Assembly: GCA_030594935.1 (NCBI GenBank)
Contig: JAUVEE010000020.1
Span: forward strand, 1 to 12,425
DNA from: a bacterium
Lineage (GTDB): Bacteria > Patescibacteriota > Minisyncoccia > Minisyncoccales > JAGLPU01
Direction of reading: 5' to 3'
DNA length: 12,425 nt
This document shows, piece after piece, positions 1-6,224 of the stretch (position 1 is the first letter of the stretch; the number at the start of each line of letters is the position of its first letter). The notes below the pieces were generated by a model. That model was not told the DNA's origin and did no database searches. It saw only the letters and a program-made list of their open reading frames with translations. Made by a program: the position numbers and the translations under genes.

Positions 1-248
1 CTTTTATTTGTTCCAGGTTTTAAATTGGGCCCATGGGATAAAAACAGAAAAGTTCCTCTTTTAGCCGAAATTTTGGTGACTATGGCAACTCCCATTAAAT
101 CGTTGTCATAAATGCCCAAGCGCCAGAGCTTGTTCCCCAGCGCCAATTGGAACTCTCCCCAATTCCAAGAATTGAGAAATGTTTTTTCCGGGCAGGAAGC
201 AAGAAAGCCCTCCCATATTTCTTTGTCCTTTATTTCTTTAATCTCCAT
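1..248 (-). CDS. FemAB-like peptidoglycan bridge aminoacyltransferase, N-terminal part (cut by window edge)
   Basis: Translating the minus strand from the ATG at 248-246 gives an open frame of 82 codons running off the left edge. The visible part has a FLNSWNWGEFQ segment at about residues 24-34, then LWRLGIYDNDLMGVAIV and a strand ending in FLSHGPN. This order resembles the first GNAT-like domain of FemA/FemB/FemX proteins, which use aminoacyl-tRNA to add residues to the peptidoglycan stem peptide. The start codon overlaps the stop of the upstream glycosylase gene by one base (TAATG), and there is no Shine-Dalgarno, so translation is probably coupled to that gene. Only about a quarter of a typical FemAB protein is present, so the catalytic domain cannot be checked. 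A different GNAT-fold protein remains possible. Confidence 0.7.
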   Translation of the reverse strand, partial: MEIKEIKDKEIWEGFLASCPEKTFLNSWNWGEFQLALGNKLWRLGIYDNDLMGVAIVTKISAKRGTFLFLSHGPNLKPGTNK

Positions 249-790
249 TATTTATGAGAAACAAAATTATTGTCTTTAAGATAAAAGCGCCATTTCTTAT
301 TAGCCCAGTAAGGGCCGGCATAATCAATGCCTATTCTCTTGGCCGTTGCAATCGGTCCCACCTTCCCCTTTCTCGGCTCCAGCCAGATTCTTTGGCTAGT
401 GGTCAAATCTTCGGCATAAAGGGATTTGTTGAATTTTAAATAACGGCATAATTTACCCGGGCCGTTAGTCAGGCCTTCTGACTCCAAGGCTCTGACAAGC
501 ACGCATTCCGGCTCTTCAGTCGGTCCGGTGCTGATATTGAACTGCCAATACATGCCATAAACCAAATAGATATAGACATGGCCTCCGATTAGATATTCGG
601 CTTGGTTGCGCTTGGTTCTTTTGCCCAAATAGGCATGGGAAGCCTTGTCTTTGACAGTGGGATAAACTTCAGTCTCCACTATCTTCCCGATGATCTGTTT
701 CTTCCGCCAGCTGCGAACCACGAAAGTTCCTAATAAATCTTTGGCAACCTTCATCGCCGGCTGAGTATAGAAATCACGTCCTAGTCTCAT
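248..790 (-). CDS. mpg: DNA-3-methyladenine glycosylase (AAG/MPG family)
   Basis: This 180-residue protein is a full-length member of the alkyladenine DNA glycosylase family, a monofunctional enzyme that flips out and excises alkylated purines such as 3-methyladenine to start base excision repair. The N-terminal LGRDFY and LLG elements are present. They are followed by the active-site block GKIVETEVY, where E41 matches the catalytic glutamate and Y43 the stacking tyrosine. SHAYLG carries the conserved histidine H52, and then come RTKRN, VYIYLVYGMYWQFN (with N85), VLVRALE, TNGPGKLC, and RIGIDYAG near the C terminus. The length matches bacterial homologues. It sits 138 bases downstream of the transglutaminase-like gene, a gap in which I found no convincing promoter, and shares one base with the FemAB-like gene. 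As a repair gene it does not fit its envelope-related neighbours and may simply be co-transcribed. Confidence 0.93.
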   Translation of the reverse strand: MRLGRDFYTQPAMKVAKDLLGTFVVRSWRKKQIIGKIVETEVYPTVKDKASHAYLGKRTKRNQAEYLIGGHVYIYLVYGMYWQFNISTGPTEEPECVLVRALESEGLTNGPGKLCRYLKFNKSLYAEDLTTSQRIWLEPRKGKVGPIATAKRIGIDYAGPYWANKKWRFYLKDNNFVSHK

Positions 791-928
791 TATATAAAAT
801 TCTTTAAATTACGAAATAACTTCTAAAATCCTTATAATCAGTCTATCACTTCTCTTTTTAAAATCAAATAACGAAACTTTCTGTTCTTTAGTAGAAAACC
901 GGTAGTTTTTTTGCGCCTAACCGAAACC

Positions 929-1702
929 TCAGAACAGACTTTTTATTTTTGGATAAAAATCCAAAACGCTGTGTGTATAAAGTGCGTGTATTGGTATTGT
1001 CCTTTGAAAAAGTTTTGGCGGGATTGATTTCAATGGTATAAGCATCAGTTTTTTCTCTTGTAATCTTTCTTCCTCTGATATGGACAGCTTAATACGCAAT
1101 GCTGTATCAAAAAAATAAAGATATTGCTTTATCCATTCCGCATAAGCGTCTTTGCGCGTTGATTCTGAAAAACGACTCCCGTCAATAAGTTCATAATTGA
1201 TATTCAAATTTTTATAAATCATCTCGCCCAATTCCACAGCTGAAAGATATTCTTCTTTATATCTTGGAATAATTCCTATCTGCACATCAACCATAATCCA
1301 CTTTTCATATTCTTTGCTCCAAAACTCAACGACAACATGACCCGCATAAGTTTTTCTTGTCTCAACATCTTTTGTTTTTAATCCAATAATTCTTGCGGGA
1401 ATATTATATGCCCAACAAATTGACATTACAAGAAAACTGTATTCAACGCATCGGAAACTTTTTCCTAACTTTGCCTCTCTAATGACTGTAATCGGATTAA
1501 GCAACGATGGTTTATTATTCCCATCGTGTCTAAAAAGTGCATGAACATATCCTGCTATCTTTTTCACCAAATTTATTTCTAATTCAAGAGGATCTATATC
1601 AATCTTAACAAGATTGCCTAACTCAAAAAATATTTTATTGTCCTTGTCGGGATAAACAAAATCCACGGAAATTTCAGAACGATTGGTTATATAGGATTCC
1701 AT
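929..1702 (-). CDS. transglutaminase-like (papain-fold) protein
   Basis: The 257-residue protein has the three spaced motifs of the transglutaminase-like superfamily. C85 lies in SFRCVEYSFLVMSICWAYNI and is followed by IPARIIG. H122 lies in YAGHVVVEFW, and D139 in KWIMVDV. Together they give a Cys-His-Asp triad in the usual order and spacing. Bacterial members include amidases, proteases and crosslinking enzymes, so the reaction cannot be deduced. No signal peptide or membrane segment is evident, so it looks cytoplasmic. The C-terminal ~110 residues carry no motif I recognise. It begins 9 bases after the aminotransferase stop without a Shine-Dalgarno and is probably in the same transcript. 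The coding sequence looks more AT-rich than its neighbours, a possible sign of later acquisition. Confidence 0.75.
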   Translation of the reverse strand: MESYITNRSEISVDFVYPDKDNKIFFELGNLVKIDIDPLELEINLVKKIAGYVHALFRHDGNNKPSLLNPITVIREAKLGKSFRCVEYSFLVMSICWAYNIPARIIGLKTKDVETRKTYAGHVVVEFWSKEYEKWIMVDVQIGIIPRYKEEYLSAVELGEMIYKNLNINYELIDGSRFSESTRKDAYAEWIKQYLYFFDTALRIKLSISEEERLQEKKLMLIPLKSIPPKLFQRTIPIHALYTHSVLDFYPKIKSLF

Positions 1703-1711
1703 TCTATAATT

Positions 1712-2953
1712 TTATTCTATATTTTTCTTTAAAAAATCGGTGATTTCCCGAGCATCTGCCAAAGATATGTTTATATGCGTGGGCAGATTAACGATTGACT
1801 GAGCCACCTTTTCCGCCTTGGGACAGCTTTTGGAAACATAGCCCATTTTTTCCTGGCTGGTGTCCGGAGGAACTATTGCTTTCTCTCTCCAGCCGTCATT
1901 TAAAATGATCCCTTGCTTTCTGGCCTTATTCAATATCCCCTGAGGGTCGGCAACCAGAATCGGATAGCGCATAAAAACGCTTTCCTCGCAGGCTATCCCT
2001 TTGCCTAATTCTCTTCTATAGAATCGGGCAATCTCCTGGCGGTGCTGGTTGAATCTTTCTAATTTCTTTAATTGGTGCCTTGCTAAAACAGCCAAAGCAG
2101 CTGGCATTTTTTGCGGAAAATAATCAGGGATCTCTCCTCTTTTTTCTTTCTTATGAACAGCCTTGGATAAAAGCCGCAGCCAATGAGAAACAATCAAAAT
2201 AATCTTTCCTAAATTAAGGAAGTTGTAGGAAGGCAGGATTAAGCAATTCATGAGAATGGGATGCAATAGCTGCTGCAAGGTCCAGAAAAAAGAAGGCTCT
2301 TTAATTTCTGTTTGGAATTCCTCTATTCTCTTGCCTAAATCAAAATTATTAGTCACTGCCATTCCTCCGTAAACTGAAGAAATTATCTTATCCCGGCCAA
2401 AGCTAAAAAAAGCGACATCGCCGAATGTTCCGCACAACTGCCCTTTATACCTGGCTCCCAAAGAATGGGCGCAGTCTTCAATAAGCAATAGCTTATGTTC
2501 TGAAGCAATTTGCCTGATTTCCGCCAACTTGGCCGGACAGCCAAAAGTATGCTGAACCATTACTGCTTTGGATTGAGGAGTAATTTTTCTTTTCAGATCC
2601 TCCGGGTCAAGATTAAGAGTATTGTCTATATCCACAAAAACAGGTTTGGCTTTGAGAGCTAAAATAGGATTAACCGCGGAATTGCAAGTAAAGCCTTGAA
2701 GCAGAACCTCGTCTCCTTGCTTGATGTCTAAGGCCCTTAAAATAGCCATTAAAGACGAACGGCCGCTATTAAAAGAGAAAGCATTCTTAACTCCTAAGTA
2801 CTCTTTAAATTTCTCTTCCAAGTCTCTAACTGCTGATTTATCTTTTTTAATCTGAAAAATCAATTTAGCGGCTAAGCTAACATCGTCCGGCTCAGTGTTG
2901 GGCGATAGAGAAATGGTAATCGGCTTTAAATTTTGACAAAAATTAGATGGCAT
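1712..2953 (-). CDS. DegT/DnrJ/EryC1/StrS-family PLP-dependent aminotransferase
   Basis: This 413-residue protein is a fold-type I PLP enzyme of the DegT/DnrJ/EryC1/StrS family, which usually transfers an amino group to a keto-sugar nucleotide for envelope glycans or secondary metabolites. Visible motifs are FNSGRSSLMAIL at about residues 61-72 (cofactor phosphate region), FVDID at 106-110, LLIEDCAHSLGA at 156-167 (D160 and H163 near the ring), and FSFGRDKIISSVYGGM at 183-198, with K189 as the expected Schiff-base lysine. Residues about 222-262 form a long hydrophobic stretch not seen in soluble sugar aminotransferases, suggesting membrane association. The gene follows the membrane-bound Mur ligase after 30 bases and precedes the transglutaminase-like gene by 9. 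No Shine-Dalgarno is seen. The family is clear, but the substrate is unknown; no sugar-nucleotide dehydratase or glycosyltransferase is visible here to indicate it. Confidence 0.88.
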   Translation of the reverse strand: MPSNFCQNLKPITISLSPNTEPDDVSLAAKLIFQIKKDKSAVRDLEEKFKEYLGVKNAFSFNSGRSSLMAILRALDIKQGDEVLLQGFTCNSAVNPILALKAKPVFVDIDNTLNLDPEDLKRKITPQSKAVMVQHTFGCPAKLAEIRQIASEHKLLLIEDCAHSLGARYKGQLCGTFGDVAFFSFGRDKIISSVYGGMAVTNNFDLGKRIEEFQTEIKEPSFFWTLQQLLHPILMNCLILPSYNFLNLGKIILIVSHWLRLLSKAVHKKEKRGEIPDYFPQKMPAALAVLARHQLKKLERFNQHRQEIARFYRRELGKGIACEESVFMRYPILVADPQGILNKARKQGIILNDGWREKAIVPPDTSQEKMGYVSKSCPKAEKVAQSIVNLPTHINISLADAREITDFLKKNIE

Positions 2954-2983
2954 AAAAAAGTTCTTTTAATGAAGGCGGTAAAA

Positions 2984-3000
2984 TTACTGCTTGGCAGTAA
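2984..3000 (-). terminator. short stem-loop over the Mur ligase stop codon, possible weak terminator
   Basis: The minus strand carries a perfect 7-base inverted repeat, TTACTGC and GCAGTAA, around a 3-base loop, followed directly by TTTT. The right arm includes the stop codon of the Mur ligase gene. The stem is short and moderately AT-rich and the T run is only four bases, so it may terminate only partly or just protect the 3' end. The next gene starts 30 bases on, so read-through is likely. Confidence 0.4.
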
Positions 3001-4660
3001 AATAAACAACCACCTCTTTGGGCACTCTGCTTTCCAAAAGAATTACATCATTCGGCCGAAGAAACTTTTTAACTCTGGTTAAAATCTCTTCCGGATCCTC
3101 TAAAAACAAAATATTCTCCGCTTTCATTCCTTTTTCCTTGGCCGCTTTCTTTATTTCTTTAAAATGCTCCTTGCTGGTAATGATCGCCAAACCGCAAACC
3201 TGGCCAATCTTTGCTCCTATTTTCCGGTGAACTTCCGGAGCTGTTTTACCCAGCTCAATAAGACAAGGCATGACGATCGCTTTTTTCCCCGGACAAGCGT
3301 TTAAATAATTCAAATGGGAAATTACTCCGTCGGGATTGGCGGAATAAGCGGCGTCAATAACATTTATTCCTTTGGCCTTAGAAAGCTTCATTGCCCCGGC
3401 TAAAGGCCTGACTTTTTTACAAGCCTCGGCAATCTCATTCAAACTCATGCCCAGTTCTTGAGCGCAGGAAACAGCGGCCAAGATATTGGAAACATTATGC
3501 GCTCCCAGTAAATTTACCCTGAAATCAGCGCTGTCGCCATTCTGGGAAAAAACTTTGAAAGAGATAAAATCTTTGTCTGCCTTAATATCTTCGGCCCAGA
3601 CAGCCAGCTTCTCCTTGACCGAGTAAAGCTTTTGCTTGACGTTTACTTTTTCTTTTCTAATATACTTGTTGTCTCCGTTTAAAATGGCTATCCCGTCTTT
3701 TGGCAAGCTGTTGATCAGCTCAAATTTGGCTTTGACGATATTTTCTTGGGAGCCGAAAGTCGCCAAATGCTGTTCGTTAATGCCGGTTAAAATCCCTATT
3801 CTCGGCCGGGCAATATCAGCCAGCAGCTTTATCCCCCCTTTGTTATAAGCGGCCATTTCACAGATGAAAATTTCATGGTTTGGTTTTAGTTCCTGGAGAA
3901 TGCACTGCGAAACTCCAATCTCTGAATTGCGATGTTCTTTGGTTTTCAATACTTTGAACTTTTCCTCTAAGATAACAGCTAAAATCTCTTTGGTTGAAGT
4001 TTTGCCATAGCTGCCGGTAATGCCGATAACCGTCAACTTATCAAACTTGCTTCTTTTTTTCTTAGCTTGGCTGATAATTCTGTTTCTGGCTAAAATCGCC
4101 AAGGGTTGAAAAATAGCGACTACAAAAGAAACGATAAGAGGAGTTAGAATATCAAACAGCAAAAGATAAAATAGGGTTAGGGTCGCATCTCCGCTTAAAG
4201 CATATTCCTGCTGGAAAAGCCAAAAAAGAAACAAGGCCTGAATAAAGAAGCAAACGAGCAGTAAAACAACGGTTTTCTTGGTCAGTACCGGAATTCTTAA
4301 TTCCTTTAAAGTAAAGTCTTTGATAATCTTAAAGAACTCGGAAGCGTATAAAAACAAATTGGCTAAAACAACCAGAAGGACAAAACCGACCAAGACCCGG
4401 GAGAAACTTTCCAGAGAAGATAGGGAAAAGGGATAAGAGCTGAAATAAGGAAGAAACAGATACCAGCAAAAACCCAGCACCAAGGCGGAAACAAGCTTTA
4501 AAAAAATCCTTTTATTGAATAAAAGATTTTTGCCTTTAGTGGTGCGAAAATGAGCCCGAAAACGGCCAGGATGATATTCCTTTAATTGCCAAAGATAAAC
4601 CCAGAATAAAATGTTTTTTACCACCTTGGCATACCATAAAAAAGTTAAAAGATAAATCAT
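2984..4660 (-). CDS. membrane-anchored Mur ligase family protein (MurF-like)
   Basis: The 558-residue protein joins an N-terminal membrane region to a Mur ligase. Hydrophobic segments lie at about residues 52-72, 87-108, 128-150 and 160-190, with a further one possible at 2-24. The ligase part begins near 209 with the ATP P-loop GITGSYGKTST (K220, T221). It continues with CEMAAYNKGGI (268-277), GINEQHLATFGS (293-304), KAKFEL, LLGAHNVSNILAA (384-396) and VIDAAYSANPDGV (434-446), the order found in MurF. MurF adds D-Ala-D-Ala to the UDP-MurNAc-tripeptide. This protein is longer than the usual ~450 residues. The conserved Gly-Arg of the C-terminal domain is replaced by AGAM (421-424), and the DDSYNANP-type motif reads DAAYSANP. 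It could be a second MurF, or a ligase acting on a lipid-linked or other peptide. Its start overlaps the hydrolase stop by four bases (ATGA). Confidence 0.85.
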   Translation of the reverse strand: MIYLLTFLWYAKVVKNILFWVYLWQLKEYHPGRFRAHFRTTKGKNLLFNKRIFLKLVSALVLGFCWYLFLPYFSSYPFSLSSLESFSRVLVGFVLLVVLANLFLYASEFFKIIKDFTLKELRIPVLTKKTVVLLLVCFFIQALFLFWLFQQEYALSGDATLTLFYLLLFDILTPLIVSFVVAIFQPLAILARNRIISQAKKKRSKFDKLTVIGITGSYGKTSTKEILAVILEEKFKVLKTKEHRNSEIGVSQCILQELKPNHEIFICEMAAYNKGGIKLLADIARPRIGILTGINEQHLATFGSQENIVKAKFELINSLPKDGIAILNGDNKYIRKEKVNVKQKLYSVKEKLAVWAEDIKADKDFISFKVFSQNGDSADFRVNLLGAHNVSNILAAVSCAQELGMSLNEIAEACKKVRPLAGAMKLSKAKGINVIDAAYSANPDGVISHLNYLNACPGKKAIVMPCLIELGKTAPEVHRKIGAKIGQVCGLAIITSKEHFKEIKKAAKEKGMKAENILFLEDPEEILTRVKKFLRPNDVILLESRVPKEVVVYFTAKQ

Positions 4661-5424
4661 AAAAATTCTGAAATAATACTGGCTGTTTTTTCGGGAACTT
4701 CTTTATAGACACTATGGCCCGCTCCCGAAATGATTTTTAATTTTGCGTCTTTAATTTCTCTCTCCATAATACGCCCATATTTCAGTGGCACCATTTTATC
4801 TTTTTCTCCCCAAATAAGCAAGGTTTCAGCATTAATTTGCGATAAAATAGGAAATAAATCTTCAGCCAAAACTTTTTTCATTATTTCTTTCATTATCGGA
4901 TTGGCTTTAACATAATCTTTATGAGATAAAAAAGTATAAAAAATCTTGCGAGCAGCGTTCTTTAATAATCTATTGGAAAAGAAGAAATTGCCGGCTTTAG
5001 CCGTTCCCAAAACTAATTTTTGCTTTACGGTCAGCTTCGGCTTGATTCCGGCGGCTCCGCATAAAATCAATTTTTCAACTTTCTCGGGATATTTCGCGCT
5101 TAATTTTATTGCCACCCGTCCGCCAAAAGAATGGCCGATAATTATCAGTTTGTCCAGTTTAAGAAAATCAATAAATTCAACAGTCCAGGCAAGATAATCA
5201 TCAAGATTCCAAGCGCTTTCAGGAGTTTCGCTTTTGCCAAAACCAGGAAAGTCAGGAGAAATAACTCTAAGTCCTTGTCCACTTAAAATTTCCTGGACAG
5301 TATTCCAAGAATCTGGAGAACTGCCCCAGCCGTGCAAAATTAAAACAGCCCGGCCTTGGCCAATAATCTTATAATTAGTTTCTACGCCTTTAATCAAGGC
5401 TTTATTTTCTTGACAATCATTCAT
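4657..5424 (-). CDS. alpha/beta-hydrolase fold protein
   Basis: The 255-residue protein is a typical single-domain alpha/beta hydrolase. It has the oxyanion segment ILHGWGSS (29-36), PDFPGFGKS (58-65), the nucleophile elbow GHSFGG with S99, GEKDKMVP with the acid D209, and GAGHSVYKE with H237, so the catalytic triad is complete. No signal peptide is evident. Substrates in this family range from esters to C-C bonds and cannot be told from the sequence. It is the first gene of the leftward group and overlaps the Mur ligase by four bases, which suggests coupled translation and a related task, perhaps hydrolysing an activated or esterified envelope precursor (inference). The ATG at 5424 lacks a Shine-Dalgarno. 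Its 59-base upstream region is shared with the divergent small gene at 5484, and the -35 box of that gene lies inside this coding sequence. Confidence 0.87.
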   Translation of the reverse strand: MNDCQENKALIKGVETNYKIIGQGRAVLILHGWGSSPDSWNTVQEILSGQGLRVISPDFPGFGKSETPESAWNLDDYLAWTVEFIDFLKLDKLIIIGHSFGGRVAIKLSAKYPEKVEKLILCGAAGIKPKLTVKQKLVLGTAKAGNFFFSNRLLKNAARKIFYTFLSHKDYVKANPIMKEIMKKVLAEDLFPILSQINAETLLIWGEKDKMVPLKYGRIMEREIKDAKLKIISGAGHSVYKEVPEKTASIISEFL

Positions 5425-5438
5425 AATGCTGTTAACGT
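5410..5438 (+). promoter_or_regulatory. putative promoter of the first small membrane protein gene
   Basis: A perfect -35 box TTGACA at 5410-5415 is followed after 17 bases by the weak -10 candidate TAACGT at 5433-5438. The site was chosen partly because it stands in the same position relative to the 15-base leader repeat as the better promoter of the paralog at 5837-5866. The -35 lies within the start of the divergent hydrolase gene. The poor -10 suggests weak or activator-dependent expression. Confidence 0.4.
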
Positions 5439-5443
5439 ATTAT

Positions 5444-5458
5444 TGCACATTTACATTA
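5444..5458 (+). repeat. 15-base leader repeat, copy 1
   Basis: The sequence TGCACATTTACATTA here is identical to the copy at 5872-5886. It starts about 6 bases after the candidate -10 box and ends 25 bases before the ATG at 5484, so it would form the 5' end of the transcript. It may be an operator, an mRNA-level control element, or a remnant of the duplication that produced the two genes. Confidence 0.8.
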
Positions 5459-5483
5459 GAAAATAAACAGGAGGCGGAGAAAA

Positions 5484-5774
5484 ATGATTGAAAAATGTCT
5501 AAAAACAATGATGAGTCTTTTTGCGGGGTTCATAGTGTTTTGTTTTACTGGAATTATTGCCATAATGATGGGAATATCAATAAAAATATGGATAATAATT
5601 TATGTCTCAATAGCCTACCTTGTCTATAGACACTTATGGGAAGACGAATACAAATGGGACTCCAATAATGACAAAGAATTGTTAATATCGGTTATTTGGC
5701 CTGTAATCCTAATAATTTATCTAGTAGGCTTATTGCTGCTAAAAATACTTCTTCCCGCACGGAGAAAACAATAA
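5484..5774 (+). CDS. small three-helix membrane protein, unknown function (paralog 1)
   Basis: I do not recognise this 96-residue protein. It is mostly hydrophobic, with likely transmembrane segments at about residues 11-30, 33-50 and 66-90, a charged acidic loop WEDEYKWDSNNDKE at 52-65, and a basic tail PARRKQ. A strong AGGAGG Shine-Dalgarno at 5469-5474, 9 bases before the ATG, fixes the start. The sequence IAYLVYRHL at 43-51 matches IAYLIYASL in the equally long product of the next gene, so the two look like diverged tandem paralogs. Codon use is rich in ATA and other AT-ended codons, unlike the flanking housekeeping genes. A terminator follows and each copy has its own promoter, so the gene is probably a single unit. 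No enzyme or toxin motif is visible. Confidence 0.75.
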   Translation: MIEKCLKTMMSLFAGFIVFCFTGIIAIMMGISIKIWIIIYVSIAYLVYRHLWEDEYKWDSNNDKELLISVIWPVILIIYLVGLLLLKILLPARRKQ

Positions 5775-5801
5775 AAGAAAGGACAAAAAATCTATTATCT
5801 T

Positions 5802-5831
5802 AAAGAGTTATTAATAACTCTTTTATTTTTT
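5802..5831 (+). terminator. Rho-independent terminator after small membrane protein 1
   Basis: A perfect inverted repeat of 11 bases per arm (AAAGAGTTATT and AATAACTCTTT, 5802-5823) is followed by TATTTTTT. Since the arms meet without a spacer, the real stem is about 9 base pairs with a 4-base loop. It lies 28 bases after the stop codon and separates the two paralogous genes. Confidence 0.8.
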
Positions 5832-5836
5832 GAAAT

Positions 5837-5866
5837 TTGCTTAATTTCTATAAAACATTATATAAT
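5837..5866 (+). promoter_or_regulatory. putative sigma70-type promoter of the second small membrane protein gene
   Basis: The -35 candidate TTGCTT at 5837-5842 and the perfect -10 box TATAAT at 5861-5866 are 18 bases apart. The predicted start is near 5873, so the transcript would begin with the 15-base repeat shared with the upstream paralog. Confidence 0.6.
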
Positions 5867-5871
5867 AACAC

Positions 5872-5886
5872 TGCACATTTACATTA
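5872..5886 (+). repeat. 15-base leader repeat, copy 2
   Basis: This copy is identical to 5444-5458 (TGCACATTTACATTA). It lies at the predicted transcription start and ends 28 bases before the ATG at 5915. Its surroundings have diverged from copy 1 apart from the GGAGG at a conserved distance, so the motif looks selectively kept. Confidence 0.8.
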
Positions 5887-5914
5887 AAATATCAAAAAAT
5901 GGAGGTAGATAAAG

Positions 5915-6205
5915 ATGAATAACGACAAGCTAAATTCTTTGCTTTTCGTCCTAGGAGGAATAGCTTTGTTTTTTTGTGTCGGAAAAAGTTTTATCGTTAT
6001 TACTGGTCTTCCAGTAACAATATATCTATTAGTTTATTTCGCAATAGCTTATTTAATATATGCCAGTTTGAAAGTAGGCGTCAAAGGAAGTCCTCTACAA
6101 AACAGTTTTGGGGTTTTGATTTTGCTATCCATTTTATGGCTAGCAACAACTTTTATTTGGCTATGGGATTTAATTGACTATTTCTTTAAAAAAATAAAGA
6201 GCTAA
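5915..6205 (+). CDS. small three-helix membrane protein, unknown function (paralog 2)
   Basis: This 96-residue protein is unrecognised and hydrophobic, with likely membrane segments at about residues 8-30, 33-51 and 66-88, and a basic tail FFKKIKS. It aligns with the upstream 96-residue protein without large gaps. The shared features are a glycine-containing first helix, YFAIAYLIYASL against YVSIAYLVYRHL, and a third helix at the same place; the loop after helix 2 has lost the acidic cluster. A GGAGG at 5901-5905, 9 bases before the ATG, fixes the start. The stop codon is inside the hairpin shared with serS. The conserved leader and separate signals suggest two copies under related control. 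Accessory subunits, stress proteins or immunity-type proteins are all conceivable, and nothing in the sequence decides among them. Confidence 0.75.
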   Translation: MNNDKLNSLLFVLGGIALFFCVGKSFIVITGLPVTIYLLVYFAIAYLIYASLKVGVKGSPLQNSFGVLILLSILWLATTFIWLWDLIDYFFKKIKS

Positions 6206-6224
6206 AAGCTCTTTTTATTTTTTG
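6196..6224. terminator. bidirectional terminator between small membrane protein 2 and serS
   Basis: An 8-base-pair stem (AAAGAGCT and AGCTCTTT, 6196-6203 and 6207-6214) with a 3-base loop is followed on the plus strand by TTATTTTTT. On the minus strand it is followed by ATTTTTTT. The stop codon of the plus-strand gene (6203-6205) is in the loop, and the serS stop (6215-6217) abuts the stem, so one hairpin can end both convergent transcripts. Confidence 0.85.

Noticed and set aside
888..912. Possible terminator after the transglutaminase-like gene (ACCGGT next to a T run)
   Set aside because: The flanking words GTAG and GTAG are direct rather than inverted repeats, so only the 6-base palindrome remains and no stable stem forms. 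The T run is also on the plus strand, the wrong side for this gene.
791..928. Promoter for the DNA glycosylase in the 138-base gap
   Set aside because: Several AT-rich hexamers occur (TTGATT, TTATAA, TATAAT touching the ATG), but no pair has acceptable spacing and position, so nothing is called.
5438..5443. TATTAT as the -10 box of the first small membrane gene
   Set aside because: It lies 22 bases after the TTGACA box, too far, and would put the start inside the conserved repeat, unlike the second gene.
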